Below the pieces are notes generated by a model that was not told the origin of the DNA, made no database searches, and was given only the letters and a program-made list of their open reading frames with translations. DNA of 64,000 bases from [Leptolyngbya] sp. JSC-1 (lineage in GTDB: Bacteria; Cyanobacteriota; Cyanobacteriia; Elainellales; Elainellaceae): contig KL662191.1 of NCBI GenBank assembly GCA_000733415.1, positions 2,865,015-2,929,014 of the forward strand, written 5' to 3'. Shown piece after piece: positions 18,086-27,563 of this stretch (its first letter is position 1; every line of letters begins with the position of its first letter). Both the position numbers and the translations under genes were made by a program.

Positions 18086-19873
18086 GTGGTAGAAAAACTG
18101 TTCAAGCGTAAACCGGCGCTTCTATTAACCCTCGGAAGTGCTGCCGGCTTTTTGATCGGCGGAGTCGTGGCCTGGAGCTTGCTGCAAAGACGCCCCACCC
18201 TGGTTGGGATGCCGAGCGGAGCCGCGATTATTCCGCAAGAGGCGGTCATGACGGTTTCCGTTTCAACTGATCGAGGGCAGTGGCAGCAGTTGCGGCGGTT
18301 TGGCACGCCTGCATCTCAGGCTGCTTTCGATAAACAGTTGGCCCAATTGCGCGATCGGCTGCTGATTGCCAACGGCATGAACTACCAGCGGGACATTCAG
18401 CCTTGGGTCGGCAGTGAGATTACGACGGCCTTTCTGCTGCCTGCCATCGAAGCAAACGGTCAAGACAAAGCGATTCAGCCCTACAATCCAGACGCCCTCA
18501 CTGCTGCTGAACAAGCGATCGTCATGGTGCTGCCGATTGCCGATGCCGGTAAAGCGCAACAGTTACTGGCCAGCCCCAAAGTAGCAGCCACTCAAGACTG
18601 GGTGGATCGAGACTATAAGGGCGTCAAAATTCGCGAGGTGCATGGTCAAACTGAGGAAGCTTACGCAGCGGCAGTGGTAGACAATCAGTTTGTAGTGGTT
18701 GCCAATGACAGCAAGGCAGTAGAGCGAGTCATTGATACGGCGAAGGGCAAACCCTCGGTGGCGCAAACTCCGGGCTACGGTCAGGCCCTCAACCATATCA
18801 CGGCTGCCAATCCCTTCATGCAGCTTTATGTCAACATCCCGGTCGCCACAGCCCTAACCGCGAACAATGCTAGCCAGCCAATTCCACCCCAGGTTTTGGC
18901 TCCTCTTAAAAGCAACCAAGGCTTAGCGGCAACGGTCAGTTTAGAATCCGAAGGGATGCGCATTCAAAGCGTTTCCTGGCTGGCAGCCAATCAAAAAGCT
19001 CGCTTTAAGGTGACAAATAATGCCGAACGAATGCCGCTTTTACTGCCATCAGATGCCCTGCTGGTCGCGTCGGGGGGCAACCTGAAACAGCTCTGGCAAA
19101 ACTATACGCAACAGCCCAACAATGTGCCAAGGCTGGGCTTTTTCGATCCAGAAACTCTGCGGCGTGGGGTTAACAACCTGACTGGTCTGGATCTCGACCA
19201 GGATCTGATTGCCTGGATGAATGGTGAATACGCGCTGGCCGTCATCTCTAGCCCTGCTGGCAATGCCGCCAATGCTGACAAAACCACGGCAACCAAAGCT
19301 GGGATTGTGCTGCTGGCGCAAACTTCTGACCGCAAAGCCGCTGAGCAGACCTTTAAGAAACTGGATGAGCTGATGAAAACCCGCTACCGCTTCCAGGTGA
19401 GCGAAACGCAGGTAGAAGGCAAACCGGCCATTAGCTGGGTTTCGCCGTTCACCGCTCTGAAGGTGACGCATGGATGGTTGGATGGCAATGTGGCTTATTT
19501 GGCGATCGGTTCAGATTTGGCGACCACGATTGTGCCCACACCCGATCAACCCTTAGTTGAGCATCCCCTATTTCGGCAAACTAGCTCGACCGAGCTGAAC
19601 CCGAATAACGGTCAGTTTTTCCTGGAGGTCGATCGCCTGGCGAATGCCAACACCAATTTGCCGCTGCCCACTCTACCGTCTGAACAACAGGTTTTTCTCG
19701 ATGCAATTCGAGCGATTGGGATCACGGCGGCATTACAAGACGGACGCACAACTCGTTACGATGCCCATGTGCTGTTGCGTAAAGGCAATGCGCCCGGAGC
19801 ACTTCCACCCCCAGCGCCCATCAATCAACCTCTGCCGGGTAGTTCGGAGACGCCAACTTCGCCTGCCCAGTAG
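18086..19873 (+). CDS. DUF3352 domain-containing membrane-anchored protein
   Basis: 595 residues. The N-terminus has basic residues and one hydrophobic helix (about residues 10-35), most likely a signal anchor that places the rest outside the cytoplasm. The body, with repeated beta/alpha units and the motif WVDRDYKGVKIREV, matches the DUF3352 family, which is widespread in cyanobacteria but has no assigned function. The C-terminal 30 residues are Pro-rich and probably unstructured. The start is a GTG preceded by GGAGGG about ten bases upstream, which supports it over later codons. It lies about 230 bases before ccsB on the same strand. Confidence 0.75.
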   Translation: MVEKLFKRKPALLLTLGSAAGFLIGGVVAWSLLQRRPTLVGMPSGAAIIPQEAVMTVSVSTDRGQWQQLRRFGTPASQAAFDKQLAQLRDRLLIANGMNYQRDIQPWVGSEITTAFLLPAIEANGQDKAIQPYNPDALTAAEQAIVMVLPIADAGKAQQLLASPKVAATQDWVDRDYKGVKIREVHGQTEEAYAAAVVDNQFVVVANDSKAVERVIDTAKGKPSVAQTPGYGQALNHITAANPFMQLYVNIPVATALTANNASQPIPPQVLAPLKSNQGLAATVSLESEGMRIQSVSWLAANQKARFKVTNNAERMPLLLPSDALLVASGGNLKQLWQNYTQQPNNVPRLGFFDPETLRRGVNNLTGLDLDQDLIAWMNGEYALAVISSPAGNAANADKTTATKAGIVLLAQTSDRKAAEQTFKKLDELMKTRYRFQVSETQVEGKPAISWVSPFTALKVTHGWLDGNVAYLAIGSDLATTIVPTPDQPLVEHPLFRQTSSTELNPNNGQFFLEVDRLANANTNLPLPTLPSEQQVFLDAIRAIGITAALQDGRTTRYDAHVLLRKGNAPGALPPPAPINQPLPGSSETPTSPAQ

Positions 19874-19980
19874 GGCATTCCCATCCAACAAACGGGCTAA
19901 ATCATGTCCCTATCGTTTCTATCTTTCCTGACCAGAAGCGAACAAGACTCGATAGGATAAGAAAAGAAACCATTCGAGAT

Positions 19981-20059
19981 GGCTGATCTAGATGGCAGAC
20001 ATAAATGTCTCTTAACCATTGAATTGAAGAGACATCCATTTCAGGCCCAGCCATCAGCC
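19981..20059 (+). promoter_or_regulatory. Candidate structured 5' leader of ccsB
   Basis: A foldable 79-base stretch about 50 bases before the ccsB start. The outer arms are GGCTGAT (19981-19987) and ATCAGCC (20053-20059). The inner arms are ATGTCTCTT (20005-20013) and AAGAGACAT (20027-20035), a perfect 9-bp stem with a 13-base loop. A 14-bp palindrome AGACATAAATGTCT (19997-20010) overlaps the inner arm and offers an alternative pairing. I know no family that matches. Confidence 0.45.
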
Positions 20060-20107
20060 GAATTGAGCTTGATTTGAATTGCCCGTTTATAGGCTGGAGA
20101 ACACTGC

Positions 20108-21130
20108 ATGGATTTAGTTGCCCTTCAGAACTGGCTTGATAATGCTGCGTTCGCCGTTCTGTTTCTGACCATGCTGATCTATTGGAGTAGCGCGGCCTTC
20201 CCCAAGATTCCCTTTCTGCCTACCCTGGGTACAACAGGTATGGGAATCGCCAACCTTTGTATTGCTGCTTTGCTGGGAGCACGTTGGCTGGAAGCTGGCT
20301 ACTTCCCGCTCAGCAATTTATATGAATCGCTGTTTTTTATTGCCTGGGGCATTACTGCCGTTCATTGTTTGGCTGAGTCCATGAGCCGTAGTCCCTTAGT
20401 GGGCGTTGTCACAGCTCCAGTCGCGATGGGCATTACGGCCTTTGCTGCCCTCTCGTTGCCAGCCCAAATGCAGGTAGCTGAGCCATTGGTGCCGGCGCTT
20501 AAATCCAACTGGCTGATGATGCATGTCAGCGTCATGCTTCTGAGCTATGCAGCTCTGATGGTGGGATCCCTGCTGGCAATCGCGTTTTTGTTTGTGACGC
20601 GGGGGCAGAATGTAGAACTCAAAGGCAGTTCGGTAGGAACGGGGGCCTATCGCAATTCTCGCTATCAGGTCCACCGCGCTGATGAAGCTACCCTGCAACC
20701 ACTACCAACTACATCCTTGCCCCAAGAGGAAATCAGCCGTAATGGATCGGGTGGCACTGCTGTACTCATACCCGTCACAACTACTACGACTCCCTTATCT
20801 CCGCAGCGGCTGAGTTTAGCCGAAGCGCTCGACAATATCAGCTACCGGATTATTGGCCTTGGCTTTCCGCTGCTGACGATCGGGATTATTGCCGGTGCGG
20901 TTTGGGCGAATGAAGCCTGGGGATCCTACTGGAGCTGGGATCCGAAAGAAACTTGGGCATTGATTACCTGGTTGGTGTTTGCCGCTTATCTCCATGCCCG
21001 GATTACTCGGGGCTGGCAGGGACGCCGTCCGGCAATTTTAGCCGCGTCAGGATTTTTGGTTGTGTGGGTCTGCTACCTGGGAGTCAATTTGTTGGGCAAA
21101 GGACTGCACAGCTACGGCTGGTTCTTTTAA
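20108..21130 (+). CDS. ccsB: Cytochrome c biogenesis protein CcsB (CcsA-type haem handling protein)
   Basis: 340 residues with about eight membrane helices. The diagnostic Trp-rich WWD signature is near the C-terminus: WGSYWSWDPKETWALITW. Together with the Ccs1-type partner, which is not in this window, this protein carries haem across the thylakoid or cytoplasmic membrane and attaches it to apocytochromes c such as cytochrome f and c6. Plants call the homologue CcsA; cyanobacterial annotation usually says CcsB. A hydrophilic, Thr/Ser-rich insertion at about residues 165-230 separates the two membrane halves. GGAG precedes the ATG by nine bases. A possible structured leader lies just upstream. 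Confidence 0.92.
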   Translation: MDLVALQNWLDNAAFAVLFLTMLIYWSSAAFPKIPFLPTLGTTGMGIANLCIAALLGARWLEAGYFPLSNLYESLFFIAWGITAVHCLAESMSRSPLVGVVTAPVAMGITAFAALSLPAQMQVAEPLVPALKSNWLMMHVSVMLLSYAALMVGSLLAIAFLFVTRGQNVELKGSSVGTGAYRNSRYQVHRADEATLQPLPTTSLPQEEISRNGSGGTAVLIPVTTTTTPLSPQRLSLAEALDNISYRIIGLGFPLLTIGIIAGAVWANEAWGSYWSWDPKETWALITWLVFAAYLHARITRGWQGRRPAILAASGFLVVWVCYLGVNLLGKGLHSYGWFF

Positions 21131-21182
21131 AGCAATCAGAAGCAGTAATTTTCGCCCTGTAAACTGAGAATCAACTGAGAAT

Positions 21183-21554
21183 TTAGTATTCTCTACCAAT
21201 CCCAATTCCTCCCCGCGAGGAACCGCGAATGATCATGCCGTCGGGTAAGTCAAGTAGGTCCCGCAGCCGAGGATCGGTATTCTGGCCCGCGTTGAGATTG
21301 CGGTTAATCTGCTGGGCTTGACCCTCTAGATGGACAGAGCGATCGCTGGGTGAAACCAACTGGGAATCTTGACCAACTGACAGAGGTTGAATCGACTCAG
21401 ATGGGGCTGGCTGTGGACTGTCTAGAGTTGGACTGTCTGCATTTGGACTGATTGGGACAGATTCAGGAGCGACGAGTCCTGGCTCTGCATTTGCGGTAGT
21501 TGCGAGGCTCAACGGAAGCAGCATCGCTAGCGTCATAATGGATAAGAACTTCAT
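21183..21554 (-). CDS. Small secreted protein of unknown function
   Basis: 123 residues. A clear signal peptide (MKFLSIMTLAMLLPLSLATTANA, with likely cleavage after the ANA) is followed by a low-complexity Pro/Ser/Asp-rich segment, then a short conserved-looking end rich in Arg and Gly. No domain is recognised. It is expected in the periplasm or outside the cell. It converges on ccsB and is divergent from the KGK gene. A lipobox Cys is absent, so it is probably soluble. Confidence 0.6.
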   Translation of the reverse strand: MKFLSIMTLAMLLPLSLATTANAEPGLVAPESVPISPNADSPTLDSPQPAPSESIQPLSVGQDSQLVSPSDRSVHLEGQAQQINRNLNAGQNTDPRLRDLLDLPDGMIIRGSSRGGIGIGREY

Positions 21555-21782
21555 GGCCGAACTCCTATTACGCTATCTCTAAGCATGACGAGGTAAAAGT
21601 TGCACAGGGCATGATTGAAATCACCATATCGCCGGGATTCAGGCCAGTCAAGATGGCAGCAGCGCTTAATTTTTGCGGTAGATTGCACCCTTAAAGCAGT
21701 ATCAGCTAATCTTGGCAGCGCAATTGCCATAACTGGTTTAGCGTTTAAAGTTCAATCTAAATTTACATTTGGGAAAATACAC

Positions 21783-22244
21783 ATGGACAACGAATACGGA
21801 CTGCTCGGTGATGATGAAGTCCTGTTTGTGCGCTCAGGGCGGATTATTATGTCTAATCCGACGTTTAAGGTGAGCGAATTTCTCGATGCTCTGGCCCAGC
21901 TGATCAGTGAGCAAGAAGGCGAGTGGTCAGATGAGCGAGAAGGTTGGTTCACCGATCGCGGCCAGACTTGTGAAGTGCTGCGCTTGGGCAATCAGGGTTG
22001 GCAGCGGGGCAGAGTACGGATTCGGCTAGAGTTTTGTCCGGAACGCCCACCCAAGTTGCTGCGCGAAAGTTCTGATCTGCGGTCAGAGAAATCGACCAGA
22101 GACAGCGAATACCGTGATGATCTGTTCCGCGATGATGTCTATACGCCTCGCCGCAGCCGGGAAACGCCTTTTCCTGCCGATGAATCCTACCGCTGGCCAG
22201 GAGGCGGCAATGAGATTTATCCCGAAATCGACGAAGATTACTAA
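21783..22244 (+). CDS. KGK-type cyanobacterial protein
   Basis: 153 residues from the ATG at 21783. An upstream frame reaching 21615 begins with TTG and adds residues unlike the family, so I did not use it. The core MSNPTFKVSEFLDAL, then an acidic stretch and GWQRGRVRIRLEFCPE, resembles the KGK family of small cyanobacterial proteins, whose function is not known. The last 60 residues are charged and rich in Arg, Asp and Glu, probably disordered. It is followed 31 bases later by tilS on the same strand, so the two may be cotranscribed. Family assignment rests on motif memory only. Confidence 0.6.
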   Translation: MDNEYGLLGDDEVLFVRSGRIIMSNPTFKVSEFLDALAQLISEQEGEWSDEREGWFTDRGQTCEVLRLGNQGWQRGRVRIRLEFCPERPPKLLRESSDLRSEKSTRDSEYRDDLFRDDVYTPRRSRETPFPADESYRWPGGGNEIYPEIDEDY

Positions 22245-22275
22245 GTAACTAATCGCTCAACCCCATCTCTCTACC

Positions 22276-23289
22276 ATGGCTGCACAGGCGGATTGGACGC
22301 CGTTTCATGCTCGCATTCATCGGATGCTGAGGCAGCGGCAGTTGCTTCCCCCACAGAGTTGGCTGCTCGTAGCGGTGTCGGGTGGGCAAGATTCACTCTG
22401 TTTGTTAAAGCTGCTGTTGGATTTGCAACCCAAATGGCATTGGTCTGTAGCCGTTGCCCATTGCAATCATCGCTGGCGACCCGATGCCGATGCTAATGCG
22501 GAATACATCAGGCAGTTAGCTGCCGCTTGGCAATTTCCCTTTTATGGTACGGTAGCACCTGAGCCGTGCCCAACCGAGGCTGCCGCTAGAGAATGGCGCT
22601 ATCAAGTACTGGCCAAGATTGCGAGTGAACAAAACTACGGCTATGTTGTCACTGGCCATACCGCTAGCGACCGCACCGAAACGTTGCTTTACAACCTGAT
22701 GCGCGGCAGCGGTGCCGATGGCTTGCAGGCTTTGGCATGGCAACGCCCTTTGGCTTCCAAGGTTCAACTGGTGCGTCCGCTGCTAGAAATAACCCGGGCC
22801 GAAACCGCTGCCTTCTGTCAGCAAAACCTGCTGCAGATTTGGGAAGACAGCACCAACCACGATCTCAAGTTTGCCCGCAACCGGATTCGGCATGAGCTGA
22901 TTCCCTATTTGCAAACCCATTTCAATCCTCGAATTGAATCAACCTTAGCCCAAACGGCTGAACTACTGCGCTCGGATGTGGAATATTTGGAAATGGCTGC
23001 GGAGCAGCTATGGCAACAGGTTGTTATCGTCGAATCCAATCAAGTGATCCGGCTGAATCGAACTCTGCTGCGGGATGCGCCACTGGCGCTGCAGCGTCGT
23101 GTGATTCGGCTGGGGTTAAAGCACATTCTGTCCACGGCTTCTAGCTTTGAGCAAATTGAAAAACTGGCTGCCCTTTTATCTGCCCCGAACCGCAGCCAAA
23201 CCGATCCGTTTCCCGGTGGAGCGATCGCTTGGGTTCAAGGAGATTGGATTTGGCTAGGCAGCAAAGAAGCGGCATCAACCCACAGCTAA
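22276..23289 (+). CDS. tilS: tRNA(Ile)-lysidine synthase
   Basis: TilS attaches lysine to C34 of the minor tRNA(Ile) so that it reads AUA rather than AUG; the activity is essential in most bacteria. The ATP pyrophosphatase signature SGGQDS lies at residues 35-40, and the family motifs VAHCNHRWR and GHTASDRTET follow, with the RNRIRHELIP segment near 200. At 337 residues it is the short form, with most of the C-terminal tRNA-binding domains of the E. coli enzyme missing, as in other cyanobacteria. It overlaps the convergent hmpF gene by four bases at the stop codons. Confidence 0.93.
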   Translation: MAAQADWTPFHARIHRMLRQRQLLPPQSWLLVAVSGGQDSLCLLKLLLDLQPKWHWSVAVAHCNHRWRPDADANAEYIRQLAAAWQFPFYGTVAPEPCPTEAAAREWRYQVLAKIASEQNYGYVVTGHTASDRTETLLYNLMRGSGADGLQALAWQRPLASKVQLVRPLLEITRAETAAFCQQNLLQIWEDSTNHDLKFARNRIRHELIPYLQTHFNPRIESTLAQTAELLRSDVEYLEMAAEQLWQQVVIVESNQVIRLNRTLLRDAPLALQRRVIRLGLKHILSTASSFEQIEKLAALLSAPNRSQTDPFPGGAIAWVQGDWIWLGSKEAASTHS

Positions 23290-25025
23290 GAAGCGGCTAA
23301 TTCAGGTGTGGTATTGGCAGTTAGGCGCTGCAAGGTGTCTCGGATCCCAACAACGGCTTGCTGTTGAGCAGTGCTGGATTCCTGGAATTGGCTGAGGTTG
23401 GCAACGGCAGTTTCGGCTTTCTGTTTGAACTGGTTTAAGTCATCCTGCACGGGCTGCAACATGGTTTGATAGGTGTTGACCTTGCCCCAGATTTCGGCCA
23501 CCGTTCCAATTTGACTGCGGAGCTGCTGCTCAACTTGGCGCAGTTCATCCCAATTTGCGGCTTGGGTTACTCCTTGCTGAGCCACCACCTCCTGACTCGA
23601 TTGAATGGTTGCCTGCAATTGCTGAATTTCCTGCTGAGCAATCTGAAGCTGTTGGGTCAACTGCTGCCGCACCTGATCGATTTTCACCAGGATCGGGTCT
23701 AGATCCACCATGCGGGCCTGATCCTCTGGCGGCGGGAAGCCTTGCCGTTTCGCCAATACGGTTTGATAGAGTTTCAGCGTCGCCTGTCGCTCCTGTAAAT
23801 TGCGACGCTGACCCACTAGGGTTTCGTTCAGCATTTGGTAGCGGTCTTGCTCGTCGGCCAATTCAGTTTCTAGCCGGAGCCGGTCATATTCGCTGGCTTG
23901 TTGAATCTGCTGCCGCAACTCGTCAATCTCCTGCTGCTGCAACACCAGTTCTTCTTCCTGGCTGCTGACAAAGCGAGACATTTTTTCCAGATCTTTTTCC
24001 AACTCCTGCACTGTTGATTGCAGCTCGTCTAAGGACATTTGCTCGATGCTTTGCAGGTTAACCTTTACCGAACCCTCGACCAACTGGGCTAAATCCTGAT
24101 GCAACGAAGTCTGGTTCTCGATTTGAGCGGTCAACCATTCGGCATAGTGCTGCTTGGAACGAAGTTCAGTTTGGCTGGCTTCTAGCTGGCTACGGGTTTG
24201 CTCCAAAGCGGCCTGAGCCTGCTGCCATGTTTGCCAACGGTCCTGTAGGGATTGGGTTTGCTGGTCTACTTCGGTTTGCAGGTGTTGAGCCGAGGCGCGC
24301 TGCTGCTCTAGCTGCTGCCAATGGCCGTTCAGGGTTTCCTGCTGGCGAGCAATCCCCTCGAGCAGGTGGTGGAGCGGCTCTTGAATTGCCTCAATTGGGG
24401 TTGTCGTCGCTAGTTGGTCAAGCAAGGACTGCAGGGAACGGGCTTCATCTTCATCCAAAACTGCTTTTTGCTGTAGCTCTGCCTGCCGATCCTCTAGCCG
24501 ACTAGCTTCTCCTCGCAATTGTGCCCATGCCCCTTCGAGTTCCTGGCTTTTGCGCTCAAACTCTTCGCGCAGTCGGTCTACCTCAGCCTGGGCGGTCTCT
24601 ATTTCTTGCTGCTGCTTCTCCAAACGTTCAAAATCCGCTTCGAGTTGTTGAAGCTGCTCTTGGGCGGCCTCAATCTCCATTTCGCGCCGGTTTAGCTCCT
24701 GGCTTTGATAAGTGAGCGACTGCTTCCACTGCTCAATTTCTTCTTCTTGATTTTTGGCTTTCTCTTGCAAACGGGAAAAATTCTGCAAAATACTAACTAG
24801 CTGTCGCCCCGCCTCACTGTGACGCTGTACCTGCTTGGTTGCGGAAAGCTCTACCATCACCAGTGTTCCCGCTCCGTAGTTCATATCGTCAGACGCAGGA
24901 ATCACCTCTTCGCCAGTCACCGCACTCCAGCTCAGTTCAGCTCGTTGGCAGGCGAGTAGTTTCAGTTCAGCTCGACCACCACCGATAACCCTGGCTTTTC
25001 TTAGTACTTCCGCTAGATACAGCAC
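23286..25025 (-). CDS. hmpF: Pilus motility taxis protein HmpF
   Basis: 579 residues. The first 85 form a conserved globular head (MLYLAEV, then a Gly-rich turn and ELKLLACQR); the rest is almost pure coiled coil, rich in Gln and Glu, from about residue 90 to 560. This matches HmpF, a filamentous-cyanobacterial protein needed for type IV pilus motility and phototaxis, which in Nostoc forms dynamic patches at cell poles. It is encoded divergently from hmpA, as in Nostoc punctiforme. The start is a GTG with AAGGGG upstream. The divergent gap of about 1050 bases is long and holds mobile-element remnants. Confidence 0.82.
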   Translation of the reverse strand: MLYLAEVLRKARVIGGGRAELKLLACQRAELSWSAVTGEEVIPASDDMNYGAGTLVMVELSATKQVQRHSEAGRQLVSILQNFSRLQEKAKNQEEEIEQWKQSLTYQSQELNRREMEIEAAQEQLQQLEADFERLEKQQQEIETAQAEVDRLREEFERKSQELEGAWAQLRGEASRLEDRQAELQQKAVLDEDEARSLQSLLDQLATTTPIEAIQEPLHHLLEGIARQQETLNGHWQQLEQQRASAQHLQTEVDQQTQSLQDRWQTWQQAQAALEQTRSQLEASQTELRSKQHYAEWLTAQIENQTSLHQDLAQLVEGSVKVNLQSIEQMSLDELQSTVQELEKDLEKMSRFVSSQEEELVLQQQEIDELRQQIQQASEYDRLRLETELADEQDRYQMLNETLVGQRRNLQERQATLKLYQTVLAKRQGFPPPEDQARMVDLDPILVKIDQVRQQLTQQLQIAQQEIQQLQATIQSSQEVVAQQGVTQAANWDELRQVEQQLRSQIGTVAEIWGKVNTYQTMLQPVQDDLNQFKQKAETAVANLSQFQESSTAQQQAVVGIRDTLQRLTANTTPELAAS

Positions 25026-25241
25026 GCTGATAATCCCCTTCTGTGTCTATGCTCAAATCAGGACTGGTGTTCTACCACAGGTTCTACTACAGTAGTTTCT
25101 ACTCACAGAGTTGAACGATAAGTGCAAGTTCAGAGAGAAGCGCCTTTCAGAATTTGCCTTCAAAACTTGCCTTAGGTCACTGGCTAGTGCGTCCTCAACA
25201 ATCTTTAGCCTAATCAACTGTAGCCGACCCAGCTAGCCAAA

Positions 25242-25424
25242 TTCAGTAGATCGAAAATGAATTCGTTTGGATCACCAGACTTGGGTCTGCTCGCGCAGCG
25301 TGTGCATAACACACTCCCCCTCAAGCCCCTTGTAAGTAAGGGGGACTTCAAATCATTGTTGGTTTGGTTCCCCCTTTCGTAAGGGGGCTAGGGGGGATCT
25401 CAACATGATTTGCGATCTACTGAA
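25242..25424. mobile_element. MITE-like element between hmpF and hmpA
   Basis: A 183-bp noncoding stretch bounded by a perfect 12-bp inverted repeat, TTCAGTAGATCG (25242-25253) and CGATCTACTGAA (25413-25424). Inside are C-rich and G-rich arms (CCCCCTCAAG and related, CCCCCTTTCGTAAGGGGG) able to form hairpins. No clear target duplication was seen, and no protein is encoded. Confidence 0.55.
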
Positions 25425-25963
25425 ATTAGATTTTTGTCAATCTTACTGCCTTCCTAGAGCTGAGTGTTGGTATTGGCCTCGAACCCAGCTTGCGTGAATA
25501 GAACCAGTTGCCATTTCTAACTTGTTGGCCCGATCGGCAACCCTGGGGGACTATCACTGCTACTTGGCTCACAAGCTCAACCGTTCCGTCTGTTTAGGCA
25601 GTGCATTTCTAAGATTCCCTAGACTTTTCCGGCAACAACAGGGGGGAACGACAGCGAGAAGCAACGACAGAGGCGGTTGCTTGGTCGTGCCTGTGGAGAA
25701 TGGGCAGAGGTTTAGGTAGGCCAGCCTGATATTGTTGCAGATCCTACAGGTCCTACGGAGAAAACACCTCGCGTCTACAATTGCCAGTATTCAAAGTTTT
25801 GTCCGTAGAAAACAGGAGAGTTATAGTTGTGGGATAGCAAGCAGGTGATCATTCCTCCCTACACAGGCATCCAGACCGAGTCAGGACAAATTTCCACAGA
25901 TGCTTTTTTCTTAACTCTGCCAACACCTGCCGCTGGTTCAAATCACTAGCCCCCTATCTCTAG

Positions 25964-26008
25964 ATACTCTCTAGCAACATACTCTCTAGCAACATACTCT
26001 CTAGCAAC
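25964..26008 (+). repeat. Threefold 15-bp tandem repeat in the hmpA leader
   Basis: Three exact copies of ATACTCTCTAGCAAC lie end to end about 75 bases before the hmpA start. They may be a slippage product or repeated binding sites for a regulator. Confidence 0.8.
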
Positions 26009-26081
26009 AAATTTTATCGAACAACGACAGCAAGCCGAATTAACCTAAGCTTGAGCTGTGTTCAGGAGAAATGCAGGCTAC

Positions 26082-27383
26082 ATGCAGGGAAAACTCAACG
26101 AAATTGATATTCGTAGCATTCTACAGCTGATTGAGCTAGGGCAGCGAACGGGGGAGCTGTTTGTAGAAACCCATAGTTCTGCGAGTTTTAGCCCAAATCG
26201 TGAACCAGCCATCGGCTATTCTACGCTCTGGGGCCGGAATTCTCGTGGTTCCATGCAGTCCTGGTTTGTCTTTTTCCTGAATGGGCAGATTATTTATGCT
26301 GGGGACAGCAGTTCTAGTCTTGCTCGCCTGCGCGATTACCTGCGTCGCTACAAGGTTGACAAAGCGCTAGACCATACAACGGTTTCGGCCATTGCTACGA
26401 TCAATGCACCGGAATATGGGTATCTCTGGACCCTTCTGGAGAATCATGTGCTGACACCGGAGCAGGGCCGCAGCATTATTCAAAGCATGGTCCAGGAGAC
26501 GCTGTTTGATCTGCTCAGTCTGCATCAAGGGTCGTTTATTTTCGAGTTGGGTTCGGCTTTAGCTCCCCAATTGACTACGCTGGAGATCGGGCCTTTGATC
26601 GCCCAGATCATGAAGCAGGTTCAGGAATGGAAACAGTTTCATCCCCATATTCAATCGCCGGATCAATGCCCTGCGATGGCTGATCCAGAGCAGCTGCGCA
26701 AATCTTTAAGCGAATCTAGCTTTGAAGCGTTGGGCCGCTGGGTAGACGGCAAAACCTCATTGCGGCAAATGGCTCGCTATTTGAATCGAGATATCGTCAC
26801 GGTGGCGCGAGCAATTTATCCTCATGTGCGGCAAGGCACTGTACAGTTGCTGGCTCCTGAAGTTTCAGACACAGGACAATTGCAGACAACCCAAACCGCT
26901 GCCGCAGGAGGTAAAGTACCGCGCATTGTTTGTATTGATGATGGAGCAACCGTTCGAGCCACAGTGGAGCAAATTTTGAACCAGCATGGCTATGAAGCCG
27001 CCAGCATCAGCAACCCGCTCAAGGCTCTCAGCTTAGTGTTCCAGCTCAAACCTGACTTGATCCTGTGCGATATTGCCATGCCCGAACTCGACGGCTACGA
27101 AATTTGCGCCATGCTGCGAACCTCCACTGCCTTTCGGGAAACGCCAATCATCATGCTGACTGGGAAAGATGGATTTATTGATCGGGTCAAGGCTCGCATG
27201 GTCGGTGCAACGGATTACTTGACCAAACCCTTTGGCGAAGGAGAACTGCTGATGCTGCTGGAGAAATACGTCGGCTTGGGCTATCCAGATCGTCCTACGC
27301 CTGACAAATTATTAGCAAAAGCGCTAGCAGATGAGCTAGAAATTGATAGCGAGGGTTCTACCTCGATTTCCTCAGTTCCCTGA
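26082..27383 (+). CDS. hmpA: PatA-type response regulator HmpA/PilG
   Basis: 433 residues from the ATG at 26082 (MQGKLNEIDIRSI), the canonical beginning of this family; an upstream GTG at 26058 is possible. The N-terminal half is a PATAN/DUF4388 domain, which in related proteins mediates partner contacts in taxis. The C-terminal third is a receiver domain: acidic pair in VCIDDG, phospho-acceptor Asp in LILCDIAMPELDG, conserved Thr in IIMLTGKDG, and Lys in YLTKPF. It resembles Synechocystis PilG and Nostoc HmpA, which act downstream of the chemotaxis kinase to steer type IV pilus motility. It is the first gene of a rightward hmpA-hmpD operon. Confidence 0.85.
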   Translation: MQGKLNEIDIRSILQLIELGQRTGELFVETHSSASFSPNREPAIGYSTLWGRNSRGSMQSWFVFFLNGQIIYAGDSSSSLARLRDYLRRYKVDKALDHTTVSAIATINAPEYGYLWTLLENHVLTPEQGRSIIQSMVQETLFDLLSLHQGSFIFELGSALAPQLTTLEIGPLIAQIMKQVQEWKQFHPHIQSPDQCPAMADPEQLRKSLSESSFEALGRWVDGKTSLRQMARYLNRDIVTVARAIYPHVRQGTVQLLAPEVSDTGQLQTTQTAAAGGKVPRIVCIDDGATVRATVEQILNQHGYEAASISNPLKALSLVFQLKPDLILCDIAMPELDGYEICAMLRTSTAFRETPIIMLTGKDGFIDRVKARMVGATDYLTKPFGEGELLMLLEKYVGLGYPDRPTPDKLLAKALADELEIDSEGSTSISSVP

Positions 27384-27563
27384 CCCAATTTGCTTTATCC
27401 GGATTATCGTTTCAAACAGTCGCTAATTCAAATTAGAAAGAACTGAAATGCCGCGAGTCAAGTTAACTCAGGGTAAAGAGAACAAGTTTTAATGATAGAA
27501 GAGCAGATCCAGAAACTGCATCAACCTTGCCCGTTAATTCTTGCATCGAGCAGGTAGAACCAT

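Larger units (their letters stand above)
25026..26081. other. Divergent hmpF-hmpA intergenic region
   Basis: About 1050 bases without a convincing gene. It contains a MITE-like inverted-repeat element (25242-25424) and a threefold 15-bp tandem repeat (25964-26008), both listed separately. A 65-codon open frame at 25522-25719 has no good start signal. The promoters for both arms of the motility locus must lie here. Confidence 0.55.

Noticed and set aside
25522..25719. 65-codon frame in the hmpF-hmpA gap
   Set aside because: No supported start and low-complexity, Arg-rich composition.
25928..25955. T-arm-like GGTTCAAATC, possible tRNA
   Set aside because: The stem around it pairs badly and no acceptor, D-arm or anticodon arm fits upstream.
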